From Sphingomonas sp. PP-CC-1A-547 (lineage in GTDB: Bacteria > Pseudomonadota > Alphaproteobacteria > Sphingomonadales > Sphingomonadaceae), in contig NZ_RAPZ01000012.1 in the NCBI RefSeq assembly GCF_003610375.1, forward strand, positions 484,011-548,010: a DNA stretch of 64,000 nt, in the 5' to 3' direction. Position numbers and translations under genes: made by a program. How positions within the stretch are numbered: the first letter of the stretch is position 1; each line of letters starts with the position of its first letter. The notes below the pieces were generated by a model. The model saw only the letters and a list, made by a program, of their open reading frames with translations. It was not told the origin of the DNA and searched no databases. Positions 27,129 through 35,214 of the stretch are shown in pieces.

Positions 27129-29674
27129 CACCAATCCTCCCGCACCGACTGTACCGCGCTTCTCGCCGTCGCGCGCCGCCCCGCCAGCATCGCGGTCGCC
27201 GCCGCCGCACCCGTCAGCGCGGTCGCGACGCCGATCAGCGTGCCGACCGGAATGCGAGTGGTCATCGTCCAGTTGAACGACTGCGGGTTGATGACGTGGA
27301 TCAGCACCTGCGACAGGACCAGGCCGAGCCCGATCCCCGCGAGCGCGCCGGTGAGCCCGACGATCGCGCCTTCGGTGGCGAGCATCCTGGTGAGCTGGCC
27401 GCGGGTGAGGCCAAGATGCCGGAGCATCCCGAATTCGCGTTCGCGCGCGATCGTCTGCGCCGACATCGTCGCCGCCACGCCCGCCAGCCCGACCAGGATC
27501 GCCACCGCCTCCAGCAGATAGGTGACCGCGAAACTGCGATCGAACAGCGTCAGCGCGAGTTTCCGCAGCGTCGCCGGCTGGCCGACCTCTACCTGCGGAC
27601 GCAGGTCGGCGGGCAGACGATCTGTCATCGCGCGCGCGACCTTCGCCGGATCCGCACCGGGCAGAATCGTCGCGGAAATCTCATCGCGGCGATCGTCGCC
27701 CGTCAGGCGCTGGTAATCGCCCTCGTCGATCAGCACCGCGCCCGCCTGGCGCCCGTAGTCGCGCCATATGCCGGCGACGGTGAACTGCGTGCGGCCTGCG
27801 ATCGGCAGCGTGATGCGCTCCCCCGCATCCCAACCGTACAGGCGGTGGGCGGGCTCCGAGACCCAGATCGGCAGCGCGTCCTTCGGCACCGGCGGCCCGC
27901 GATCGATCAGCACCAGCAACGGATCGCGGCCGCCGCGCTCGGGTCTTGCGATCAGGCTGACCGGTGGGCGATCCGCGGCGATGCTCAGCGGGATCTGGCG
28001 GCTGAAGGCGAGGCGGGCGATACCCGGCGTGCCTGCGATGCGGGTGCGGGTCGCCGGATCGAACGTCGCGCCGGCGGTGGTGCGCAGATACAGGTCCGCG
28101 CCAAGCACCTGGTTGAGCCACTCGTCGACCGCGCCGCGGAAGCTGGTCACCATCGTCGCCATCGCGATCATCAGCGCGGTCGAGGCGACGATCCCGCATA
28201 GCGCCGTCGCCGCTTCGCCGGGCGCGCCGTGAAGGTGACGGACCGCGAGCAGGCCGGGCACGCTGCCTCGCGTCCGCCTTGCCAGCGGGGTCAGCAGCGT
28301 GCGGGCGAACCACGGCACCCCCGCAACGCCGCCCGCGAGCATCAGCGCCACCCCCAGGAAACCGAACAACGGCAGCCCGGCGATCGCGGGCAACAGCGAT
28401 GCGGCGCCCCCCGCAACGAGCAGCGCGGCGGCGGGCCACCACGCGACTGGCCGCCGCGGATCGAGTACGTCGCCGGCGTTCTTGAGTGCGGCGGCCGGTG
28501 CGGCGCGTGCCGCGACGCGTGCAGGCAACGCGCTGCCAAGGATCGCCGCGAGCAGGCCGAGCGCGAAGAACCCGATCGCGGCACCGGGCTGGATCACGAC
28601 GCGCGCGGGGCTGCCACCGAAATAGCCCGCACCCAGGTCGCCGCCGAACCAGTGGAGTGCCGCCCATGCCAGGCCGTACCCTGCCGCCAATCCCGCCGCC
28701 GCGCCGACCAGTCCGATCGCAAGCCCCTCGATCACGACCGCAGCGATGATCCCGGCGCGCGGCATGCCCAATGTCCGGAGCAGAGCGAACGCACGTTGCC
28801 GCCGCACTACCGACAGCGACTGCGCCGAATAGACGAGGAAACCGCCAGTCAGCAGCGCGACCAGCGCCAGCATGTCGAGATTGACGCGGTACGCGCGCGA
28901 CAGGGCATCGCCCTGCGCGTTCTGCGTCTCGGCGGTCGACAGGATCGCGTCCGCGGGCAGGATCGCGCGCAACGCCGGCTCCGCGATTGCGCGATCCGAC
29001 AGCGCGAGGTCGAGCCTATCGATCCGCCCGAGACGCCCGAACCGCCACTGCGCCGCGGCGATATCCATGACGCCGACCGCGGTCGATTCGTCCGTCGCCG
29101 GCAGCGTGCCCGCCACCCGCAGCGGCACCGACCGGCCATTGGCGACGACGACCAATCGCGTGCCGATCTTGGCGCCGACCTGGGTCAGCGCCGCACGCGA
29201 CAGGAACAGCGCGGACTCGTCGAACGCCGTATCGTTGCCGGTATCGGGGCCACGCGGGCGGATGCCGATCAGCGACGGTGTCACCGTGGCCGCCCGGATC
29301 ACGTCGACGCCCAGCAGCGTCAGGCGAGCCTTGCCGATCCGCGCATCGATCCGCAGCACCGGGCTGGCATCGCCGACGCCATCGGCGCGTGCGACGCGGG
29401 GATAGAGGCGTTCGTCGAAGCCGAGCGGGCTGGTCGCGCGGACCGACAGTTCGGCGGCACCGCTGACGCCGCGCATCGCTCCATCGAACGACGCCAGCGC
29501 CGATCCGTTGACGAGATGCACCGCAAAGCCGAGCGCCACGCCGACCGCGATCGCGACCGCCGTCAACAGGAAGCGGGCAGGGTGGAACCGCCACTCGCCC
29601 GCGATCAGCCAGCCGAGTCCCAGCCGTCCCGACCAGAGCCCGGACCCGGACGTCAGGCCGATCTCAGGCGCCAC
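27128..29674 (-). CDS. FtsX-like ABC transporter permease (large, two-domain)
   Basis: About 848 residues with a repeated MacB/FtsX architecture. There is an N-terminal helix (FLLTAVAIAVGVALGFAVHLV), a long periplasmic domain (about 45-240), a membrane bundle with LRTLGMPRAGIIAAVVIEGL, a central helix pair, a second periplasmic domain (about 490-680) and a final bundle with MLRHLGLTRGQLTRMLATEG. GTG 29674 is preferred (GGAG site 5 bases upstream); GTG 29698 is possible. It lies inside a three-gene operon: ATPase, permease, lipocalin-like protein. Such systems act on lipids or lipoproteins in the envelope rather than importing solutes. Confidence 0.9.
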   Translation of the reverse strand: MAPEIGLTSGSGLWSGRLGLGWLIAGEWRFHPARFLLTAVAIAVGVALGFAVHLVNGSALASFDGAMRGVSGAAELSVRATSPLGFDERLYPRVARADGVGDASPVLRIDARIGKARLTLLGVDVIRAATVTPSLIGIRPRGPDTGNDTAFDESALFLSRAALTQVGAKIGTRLVVVANGRSVPLRVAGTLPATDESTAVGVMDIAAAQWRFGRLGRIDRLDLALSDRAIAEPALRAILPADAILSTAETQNAQGDALSRAYRVNLDMLALVALLTGGFLVYSAQSLSVVRRQRAFALLRTLGMPRAGIIAAVVIEGLAIGLVGAAAGLAAGYGLAWAALHWFGGDLGAGYFGGSPARVVIQPGAAIGFFALGLLAAILGSALPARVAARAAPAAALKNAGDVLDPRRPVAWWPAAALLVAGGAASLLPAIAGLPLFGFLGVALMLAGGVAGVPWFARTLLTPLARRTRGSVPGLLAVRHLHGAPGEAATALCGIVASTALMIAMATMVTSFRGAVDEWLNQVLGADLYLRTTAGATFDPATRTRIAGTPGIARLAFSRQIPLSIAADRPPVSLIARPERGGRDPLLVLIDRGPPVPKDALPIWVSEPAHRLYGWDAGERITLPIAGRTQFTVAGIWRDYGRQAGAVLIDEGDYQRLTGDDRRDEISATILPGADPAKVARAMTDRLPADLRPQVEVGQPATLRKLALTLFDRSFAVTYLLEAVAILVGLAGVAATMSAQTIAREREFGMLRHLGLTRGQLTRMLATEGAIVGLTGALAGIGLGLVLSQVLIHVINPQSFNWTMTTRIPVGTLIGVATALTGAAAATAMLAGRRATARSAVQSVREDW

Positions 29675-30350
29675 GCCGCTCCACCAGTCCCTCGGCACCC
29701 AGCGTCAGCACGCGGTCGGCGATCGCCGCGCTCGCGTCCGAATGCGTCACCATCACGCCCGCCGCACCATTGCTGCGCACCGCATCGGCGAACAGCGACA
29801 GCACGCGCGCCGCAGTCTCCGGGTCGAGGTTCCCGGTCGGCTCGTCCGCGAGGATCAGCGCGGGGCGGTGAACGAGCGCACGGGCGATCGCCACGCGCTG
29901 CAACTCGCCCCCCGACAGGTCGCGCGCATAGCCGTCGCCGCGACCGTCCAGGCCGACCGCGTCGAGCATCTCTTCCGCGCGCGTCGATGCCGCAAGGTTG
30001 TCTGGCGAGACGAGCGCCAGCGGCAGCGCGACGTTCTGGCGCAGCATCAGATAGGGGAGAATGTGGAAGGCCTGGAAGACGAAGCCGATCCGCTCGCGCC
30101 GCAACCGCGTCCGCGCGGTCTCGTCGAGCGTGCCGAGGTCGATGCCGTCGATCGCCACGCTGCCCTCGTCCGCCTCGTCCAGCCCGGCGAGGATGTTGAG
30201 CAAAGTCGATTTGCCGACCCCCGATTCGCCGATGATCGCGACCAGTTCGCCCGCGCCGACCTCCAGATCCAGGTGCCGGAACAGCCGCCGCGGCCCCGGC
30301 ACCGACTTACCGAGCGCACGGACCGCGAGAAGGGGAGGGGCGTCAGGCAT
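29664..30350 (-). CDS. ABC transporter ATP-binding protein (LolD/MacB type)
   Basis: 228-residue ATPase: Walker A GESGVGKSTLL, Q-loop VFQAFHILPYLM, signature LSGGELQRVAIARAL, Walker B ALILADEPTGNLD, H-loop VTHSD. This is the MacB/LolD/FtsE class that powers FtsX-type permeases. ATG 30350 (MPDAPPLL) gives a normal length; an ATG at 30395 is less likely. Its end overlaps the permease start by 11 bases. Confidence 0.92.
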   Translation of the reverse strand: MPDAPPLLAVRALGKSVPGPRRLFRHLDLEVGAGELVAIIGESGVGKSTLLNILAGLDEADEGSVAIDGIDLGTLDETARTRLRRERIGFVFQAFHILPYLMLRQNVALPLALVSPDNLAASTRAEEMLDAVGLDGRGDGYARDLSGGELQRVAIARALVHRPALILADEPTGNLDPETAARVLSLFADAVRSNGAAGVMVTHSDASAAIADRVLTLGAEGLVERRGA

Positions 30351-30413
30351 GTCCAGTCCGTGCAATAGCTTGGGTGGCGCCGCAAGCACCGACATCGCTG
30401 GATATGCGGTAGA

Positions 30414-32621
30414 TCAGTAACCCGGCCGATAGGTTCGTTCGACGTGGCCCGCCAGTTCGTCGGGATGGAAATAGACCGGGCGCAACCGTCCCTCGGCATA
30501 GCGCGCTACCTGATCGGCGAAATGCGGCGATCGGACGTCGCCGCTCTGGCCGCCGGCCATGACCGCCGTTGCCTTCACCCGCGCGCCGAACTCGACCACC
30601 GCGACGAAGCTGTTGCCGCTGGTGCCGTAATAGCGCTTCGTCCCCGGCCACGGCTTCGCGCCGAACGACGCGAGGCTGCCCCACTGCGCCGAGGTGAACG
30701 GCACTGGGGTCGAGGCACGGGCATCATCGAAATGCGGTGCGATCGAATCGTCGAGCCGCTGGAAGCGGTTGATGTCCTTCCACGGCGTCCGCCAATCGCC
30801 GAAATCCTGCTTGAGCCGAGTGACGGCCGTGCTCAGCGCGGCGAGCTTCGTATCAGGGCCGACTCGCGTGGCGATATAGTCGGGGACGTTCAGCCTCTCC
30901 GCCTGTGCGAAGCTGCCGACCTCGCGCCACAATTGGTCGCCCCAGAAGACCGCGAGACTCGTCGCAGTGGAATCATAGGCCCAGCGGTGGTCCCAGCGCG
31001 TGAGCAGCGCGATCGGTGCGGCGAGCGCGGGGCGACGCTGATCGCCCTCGGGAAGTGCCTCCCACGCCGCGACCAGTCCGGGCAGCAATCGCGCAAAGGC
31101 GGGGAGATAGGGATCGAACGCGGCGGCTCGCAGCGTGTCGGGTGTCCAGCCGGTCTTCCCCGTCAGCAACAGGTCGGCATGGACGCCGCGCGCATTGCCG
31201 CCGACCTGGTCCATGTAGCGCGGATAGTCCGCCGCCTTCGGACTGTCGGGGCCCGCCGCGCTCCACGGCCAGTCGTTGGTGTTGTGTGCCCACCCTATGC
31301 GCGGGTTGAGCACGCTCGGCAGGCTGGGGAGCGTATGCAGGCCATGCCAGTCGGTCGCGGGGTCGCTGCCGTCGACCGGGCGGGTATAGTCGAAGCGATC
31401 GTCGCGGACCGGCATGAACTGCGGCATCAGGAACGCGATCTCGCCCTTGCTGTCGGCGAACAGCGTGTCGTTCGACGAATTCGCCTTCAGCGCCGCGACC
31501 TCCATGTATCCTGCGAGATCGGTCGCCTTGGTCCGAAGGTAGCTTTGCTCGAGCGCGGGCACCGGGCGCCACATCAGCGCGGTGGCGATCCATTTGCCGG
31601 CCTTGGAGGCGACGATCGGGCCGTGATGCGTGCGGTAGGTGGTGAAGCTGCGCTCGGCGATCGTCCCGTCGGGCTGTCGGACGTGCAGCGTAACGGTGCG
31701 TGCGACGACTGGCCGGCTGGTCTTGCCGTAGCGATAGGCATAGCCGCCGCCACGCCGCGTGATCCGTTCGGCGAACTCATCGACGTTGTCGACCGTCGCC
31801 GACGTGTGCATCCACCCGGCCTTCGGATTGAAGCCCTGGTAGACGAAGAACTGGCCCCAGGTGCTGGCGCCATACGCGTTCAGCCCCTCGTCGCTGGTCA
31901 TCTGCGCCTCGGACCGGAAATAGAAGCTGGTGTGCGGATTGATGAGCAGCAGCGCGTGACCGTTCGCGGTCAGCCGGGGCGCGATGGCGATGCCGTTGGA
32001 GCCGGACGGCTCGCGCGGGATCATCCCGAGTTCCTCGGGCGTCGGCGGGGTCGGCCGGCCATAGAAGGTCTTCAGGTCGCTGAGCGAGATCCGCTCGATA
32101 TCGCCGCCGATGCTGCCTTCGGTGAAGCTGAGCGCCATCCACGGCTCGAACCGGGTCAGCACGCGGGGCTTTGCCTGCGGGTGCGTCGCGAGATAATAGT
32201 TCAGCCCGTCCGCCCAGGCCTGCATCAGCGTGCGCAACCATGCCGGGCTCGCGGCATAGTCCGCCTTCAGCGTGGGCGGATCGACGAACAGCCGCTGGCG
32301 GAGGTCCGCCCACACCGCGTCCTCGCCCACGTCAGCACCCGCCGCCTCGGCGGTCCGGCCGAGCGCGGTCAGGTAATTCGCCTCGATGCGCGGGAAGTCG
32401 TCCTCCGCCTGCGCATAGATCATCCCGAACACCGCATCGGCATCCGACCGACCCTTGATGTGCGGGATGCCCCAGTCGTCGCGGGTGATCGTCACGCGCT
32501 TGGCCTGCGCCTGCCATCGCTGCATGGCGGTAGGCACAGTACCGGATGCTGCCGAGGAGGGGGCGGCCAGCAGCAAAGCCGACAGGATCAACGGGTGACG
32601 CGCGCGCCGAAGGATTGCCAT
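30414..32621 (-). CDS. Penicillin acylase family protein (possible AHL/amide acylase)
   Basis: 735-residue exported Ntn hydrolase with a Sec signal (HPLILSALLLAAPSSAAS). The alpha-chain region has the family start ITRDDWGIPHIKGRSDADAVFG. The self-cleavage/nucleophile point is Ser in REPSGSNGIAIAP (near residues 208-211), followed by beta-chain motifs (LLINPHTSFYFR, VFWGDQLW, YGTSGNSFVAVVEFG). The family includes penicillin G acylases, aculeacin acylases and quorum-quenching AHL acylases; the substrate cannot be chosen from sequence alone. ATG 32621 gives the signal peptide. Confidence 0.9.
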   Translation of the reverse strand: MAILRRARHPLILSALLLAAPSSAASGTVPTAMQRWQAQAKRVTITRDDWGIPHIKGRSDADAVFGMIYAQAEDDFPRIEANYLTALGRTAEAAGADVGEDAVWADLRQRLFVDPPTLKADYAASPAWLRTLMQAWADGLNYYLATHPQAKPRVLTRFEPWMALSFTEGSIGGDIERISLSDLKTFYGRPTPPTPEELGMIPREPSGSNGIAIAPRLTANGHALLLINPHTSFYFRSEAQMTSDEGLNAYGASTWGQFFVYQGFNPKAGWMHTSATVDNVDEFAERITRRGGGYAYRYGKTSRPVVARTVTLHVRQPDGTIAERSFTTYRTHHGPIVASKAGKWIATALMWRPVPALEQSYLRTKATDLAGYMEVAALKANSSNDTLFADSKGEIAFLMPQFMPVRDDRFDYTRPVDGSDPATDWHGLHTLPSLPSVLNPRIGWAHNTNDWPWSAAGPDSPKAADYPRYMDQVGGNARGVHADLLLTGKTGWTPDTLRAAAFDPYLPAFARLLPGLVAAWEALPEGDQRRPALAAPIALLTRWDHRWAYDSTATSLAVFWGDQLWREVGSFAQAERLNVPDYIATRVGPDTKLAALSTAVTRLKQDFGDWRTPWKDINRFQRLDDSIAPHFDDARASTPVPFTSAQWGSLASFGAKPWPGTKRYYGTSGNSFVAVVEFGARVKATAVMAGGQSGDVRSPHFADQVARYAEGRLRPVYFHPDELAGHVERTYRPGY

Positions 32622-32740
32622 GCGCCGAGCGTAAGGCGACCGCATGAGAAACGCCATGCGTAGTGGTGGTGATGAAGATGGTGCATCGGAAGGCTGAGGC
32701 TCTGTCGCCTCGCGCTGGACCGCTGTTTTCCTGAGAAAAC

Positions 32741-32815
32741 TGGAGCGGGCGAAGGGATTCGAACCCTCGACCCCAACCTTGGCAAGGTTGTGCTCTACCC
32801 CTGAGCTACGCCCGC
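32741..32815 (-). tRNA. tRNA-Gly (GCC)
   Basis: Complete cloverleaf on the minus strand with acceptor GCGGGCG/CGCCCGC, anticodon loop CTTGCCAAG (anticodon GCC), T loop GGTTCGAATCC and an encoded CCA end. About 75 bases. Confidence 0.97.
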
Positions 32816-32961
32816 TCTGGCGCCTATGTCTCCGGTCTGAAGCGACACGGTGACTGGGTGAGGCGCGCTGTTAGCCCGGTGTTTCGGGGACGGCAAGCGC
32901 CTTTTCAACTTTCGCGTGAAATTCGATGCAAACGAGATTCCGCTTGGCGACTCCTGTACTA

Positions 32962-32976
32962 GAACATTACAAGAAC
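32962..32976 (+). promoter_or_regulatory. LexA (SOS) box of the imuA-imuB-dnaE2 operon
   Basis: GAAC-ATTACAA-GAAC is a perfect alphaproteobacterial LexA box (GAAC-N7-GAAC). It lies 4 bases upstream of the imuA start codon at 32981, so LexA bound here would block transcription of the mutagenesis cassette until DNA damage. Confidence 0.85.
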
Positions 32977-32980
32977 AATT

Positions 32981-33763
32981 GTGAACGAGTCGCTTGCCTT
33001 GATATCCCGCCTGAAGCGGATTGCCACGACGGGGATGCCGACTCAGGGTGATGGCCGTGCGGACAATGCGTGGCTGACGCAGGGCATGGCGAAGGCGCAG
33101 CTGCACGAGATTTTCGCGACGGTCGACGATTCGGCGAGTGGCGCGGGGTTCGCGATCGCTTCGGTGTTGGCGGCAAAGGCGGCGCCGGTGATGTGGCTGC
33201 GAACCGAGGCGAGCGAGCGCCAGGGCGGGCGGCTGCATGCGACCGGGCTGGTCGAGATGGGGCTCGACGTGACGTCGCTGGTGCTGGGGCTGGTCGAGGA
33301 CGAGGCGAGCCTGTTGCGGGCCGCCGCCGATGCTGCGCGGTGCCACGGGCTCGGCACGTTGCTGATCGAGTCCTGGGGACGTGCGCCGAAGATCGACCTG
33401 ACCGCGACGCGGCGGCTGATGCTGGCGGCCGAAGCCTCGGGCGTCACCATTCTCAGCCTGCGCATCGGTGCCGAACCGGTGCCGAGTGCGGCCGCGTCAC
33501 GCTGGCAGGTCGCGGCGTGTCGCTCGCGACCGCTGGAAGCCGACGCACCGGGCAAACCTGCCTTCGACATCGAATTGCTGCGTCGACGCGGAGGCCAGGC
33601 CGGGCTTCGCTGGCGTGTGGAGTGGGACCGTGACGCGCATATCTTCGACCAAGCCGCCTTCGCCTCTGACGATTCCGCGGCGTTACCTGGCGCTGGTATT
33701 CCCGTGGCTGCCGATCGAGCGGCTGCGGACGATGCGGCCGCATCTGTTCGTCGGACGGGTTGA
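32981..33763 (+). CDS. imuA: ImuA, RecA-like translesion synthesis accessory protein
   Basis: 260-residue ImuA. It is a RecA/SulA-related protein (QGMAKAQLHEIFATVDDSAS, MWLRTEASERQGGRLHATGL, LGLGLIVEDE-like and LLIESWGRAPKIDLTATRRL segments) that recruits or regulates the ImuB-DnaE2 error-prone polymerase. The start is GTG 32981, with no clear ribosome site. The LexA box is only 4 bases upstream, so the mRNA may be leaderless or the true start a later codon. It overlaps imuB by 134 bases, consistent with tight coupling. Confidence 0.88.
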   Translation: MNESLALISRLKRIATTGMPTQGDGRADNAWLTQGMAKAQLHEIFATVDDSASGAGFAIASVLAAKAAPVMWLRTEASERQGGRLHATGLVEMGLDVTSLVLGLVEDEASLLRAAADAARCHGLGTLLIESWGRAPKIDLTATRRLMLAAEASGVTILSLRIGAEPVPSAAASRWQVAACRSRPLEADAPGKPAFDIELLRRRGGQAGLRWRVEWDRDAHIFDQAAFASDDSAALPGAGIPVAADRAAADDAAASVRRTG

Positions 33764-35201
33764 GACGCCGATCGCGTTCGTCGAGACGGTCTCGGGGGGG
33801 GTGCGGCTGAAGGCGCTCGACCGCGAGGCGGTGCGGGCGGGGCTCCAGCCGGGGCTGACGCTGGCGGATGCGCGGGCGCGGGTGCCCGAACTGGAGGTGT
33901 ACGAGCATGACGCGCATGCCGATCACGAATGGCTCGAGCGGCTGGCGGATGGGTGCCAGCGGTACACGCCCTCGGTTGCGCTTGACGAACCCGATGGGCT
34001 GATCCTCGACATTGCCGGTTGCGTGCACGAGTTCGAAGGCGAGCGGCGATTGGTGGCTGATCTGGAGGAGCGCCTTGCACGCCGGGGACTGCTGGTGCGC
34101 CATGCGTTCGGCGACACGCCCGATACGGCGCGGGCGCTGGCGCGGTATGCGGGGGCGCCGGCTCCGGATGAAAAGCGTGCGGTGAAGCGGTTGCCGGTGG
34201 CGGCACTGGGACTCGACGAGGATGCGACGACCGCCTTGTCGCGCGCGGGGCTGAAGACGGTCGGCGACGTGATGGCGCGGCCGCTCGCGACGATCGCGGC
34301 GCGGTTCGGGGAGGAGGCGGCGATGATGATCCGCCGGCTCGACGGGTCGGTGAAGGGACCGATCGTCGCGCGACGCACGGTGGCCAAGATCGGTGTTGAA
34401 CGCCGCTTCGCCGAACCGATCGCGCGTACCGAATACGCACTGGAGATGCTCGCCGAACTCGCCACCGAAGCGGCGGTCCAGCTTGCCGACCGTCATGAAG
34501 GCGGCCGACGGTGGGAGGCACGGCTGTTTCGTGCCGACGGACTCGTCCAGCGGCTGCGGATCGAGACCGGCCAGCCGACACGCGACGTGGCGCTGTTGAT
34601 GCGGCTGTTCCGCGAGCGGATCGACAGTCTCGCCGATCCGCTCGATCCGGGGTTCGGCTATGATCTCGTCCGCCTCGATGTTGCGTTAGCGGAGAAGCTC
34701 GACGCGTCGCAGTTGAAACTTGAGGGCGGAGAGGCACAGAAGGGTGAGGTCGCACAACTCGTCGACCAGCTCGGCACGCGACTGGGGCGGACCCGCGTCC
34801 GCCGGTTCTCCGCACGCGACAGTCATATCCCCGAACAGGCGGAGCTGATGCTGCCCGCCGCCGAGGCGCCCGCCCCGACGCCTTGGACTGCGCCGGAGAC
34901 GGGCGAACCGCCGCTCCGTCCAATCTATCTTTTCGATCCGCCGCAACCGATCGAATCGATGATGGCCGAGGTCCCCGACGGCCCGCCGCACCGCTTCCGC
35001 TGGCGCCGCACCGTGCACGACGTGGCACATAGCGAGGGCCCGGAGCGGATCGCGGGCGAATGGTGGCGACGCCAGGACATACCGACACGCGATTACTACC
35101 GCATCGAAGACCGCCGCGGCCGCCGCTTCTGGATCTTCCGCCACGGCTTGTATTCCGAGATGGAGGCGCCGCGCTGGTACCTCCACGGCGTCTTCGCGTG
35201 A
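33630..35201 (+). CDS. imuB: ImuB, Y-family polymerase-like clamp-binding protein
   Basis: 523-residue ImuB. It is a catalytically inactive Y-family polymerase homologue that bridges DnaE2 to the beta clamp in the SOS mutasome. The family N-terminus RRYLALVFPWLPIERL, the segment DEPDGLILDIAGCVHEF, ARYAGAPAPDEKRAVKRLPV and the little-finger region (FAEPIARTEYALEMLAELA) are present. GTG 33630 is chosen because GGAG lies 7 bases upstream and it gives the expected N-terminus. It lies inside the end of imuA and is followed at once by dnaE2. Confidence 0.9.
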   Translation: MTRISSTKPPSPLTIPRRYLALVFPWLPIERLRTMRPHLFVGRVETPIAFVETVSGGVRLKALDREAVRAGLQPGLTLADARARVPELEVYEHDAHADHEWLERLADGCQRYTPSVALDEPDGLILDIAGCVHEFEGERRLVADLEERLARRGLLVRHAFGDTPDTARALARYAGAPAPDEKRAVKRLPVAALGLDEDATTALSRAGLKTVGDVMARPLATIAARFGEEAAMMIRRLDGSVKGPIVARRTVAKIGVERRFAEPIARTEYALEMLAELATEAAVQLADRHEGGRRWEARLFRADGLVQRLRIETGQPTRDVALLMRLFRERIDSLADPLDPGFGYDLVRLDVALAEKLDASQLKLEGGEAQKGEVAQLVDQLGTRLGRTRVRRFSARDSHIPEQAELMLPAAEAPAPTPWTAPETGEPPLRPIYLFDPPQPIESMMAEVPDGPPHRFRWRRTVHDVAHSEGPERIAGEWWRRQDIPTRDYYRIEDRRGRRFWIFRHGLYSEMEAPRWYLHGVFA

Positions 35202-35214
35202 GGTGCGCCGCGCC

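Noticed and set aside
28229..32663. Long plus-strand open frames opposite the ABC permease and acylase genes
   Set aside because: Antisense shadows with Arg/Gln-rich composition and no motifs.
32700..32785. Minus-strand open frame starting PRLGSRVRIPSPAPVFSGK
   Set aside because: It begins in the tRNA-Gly T arm (the RVRIPSPAP signature) and is another tRNA artefact.
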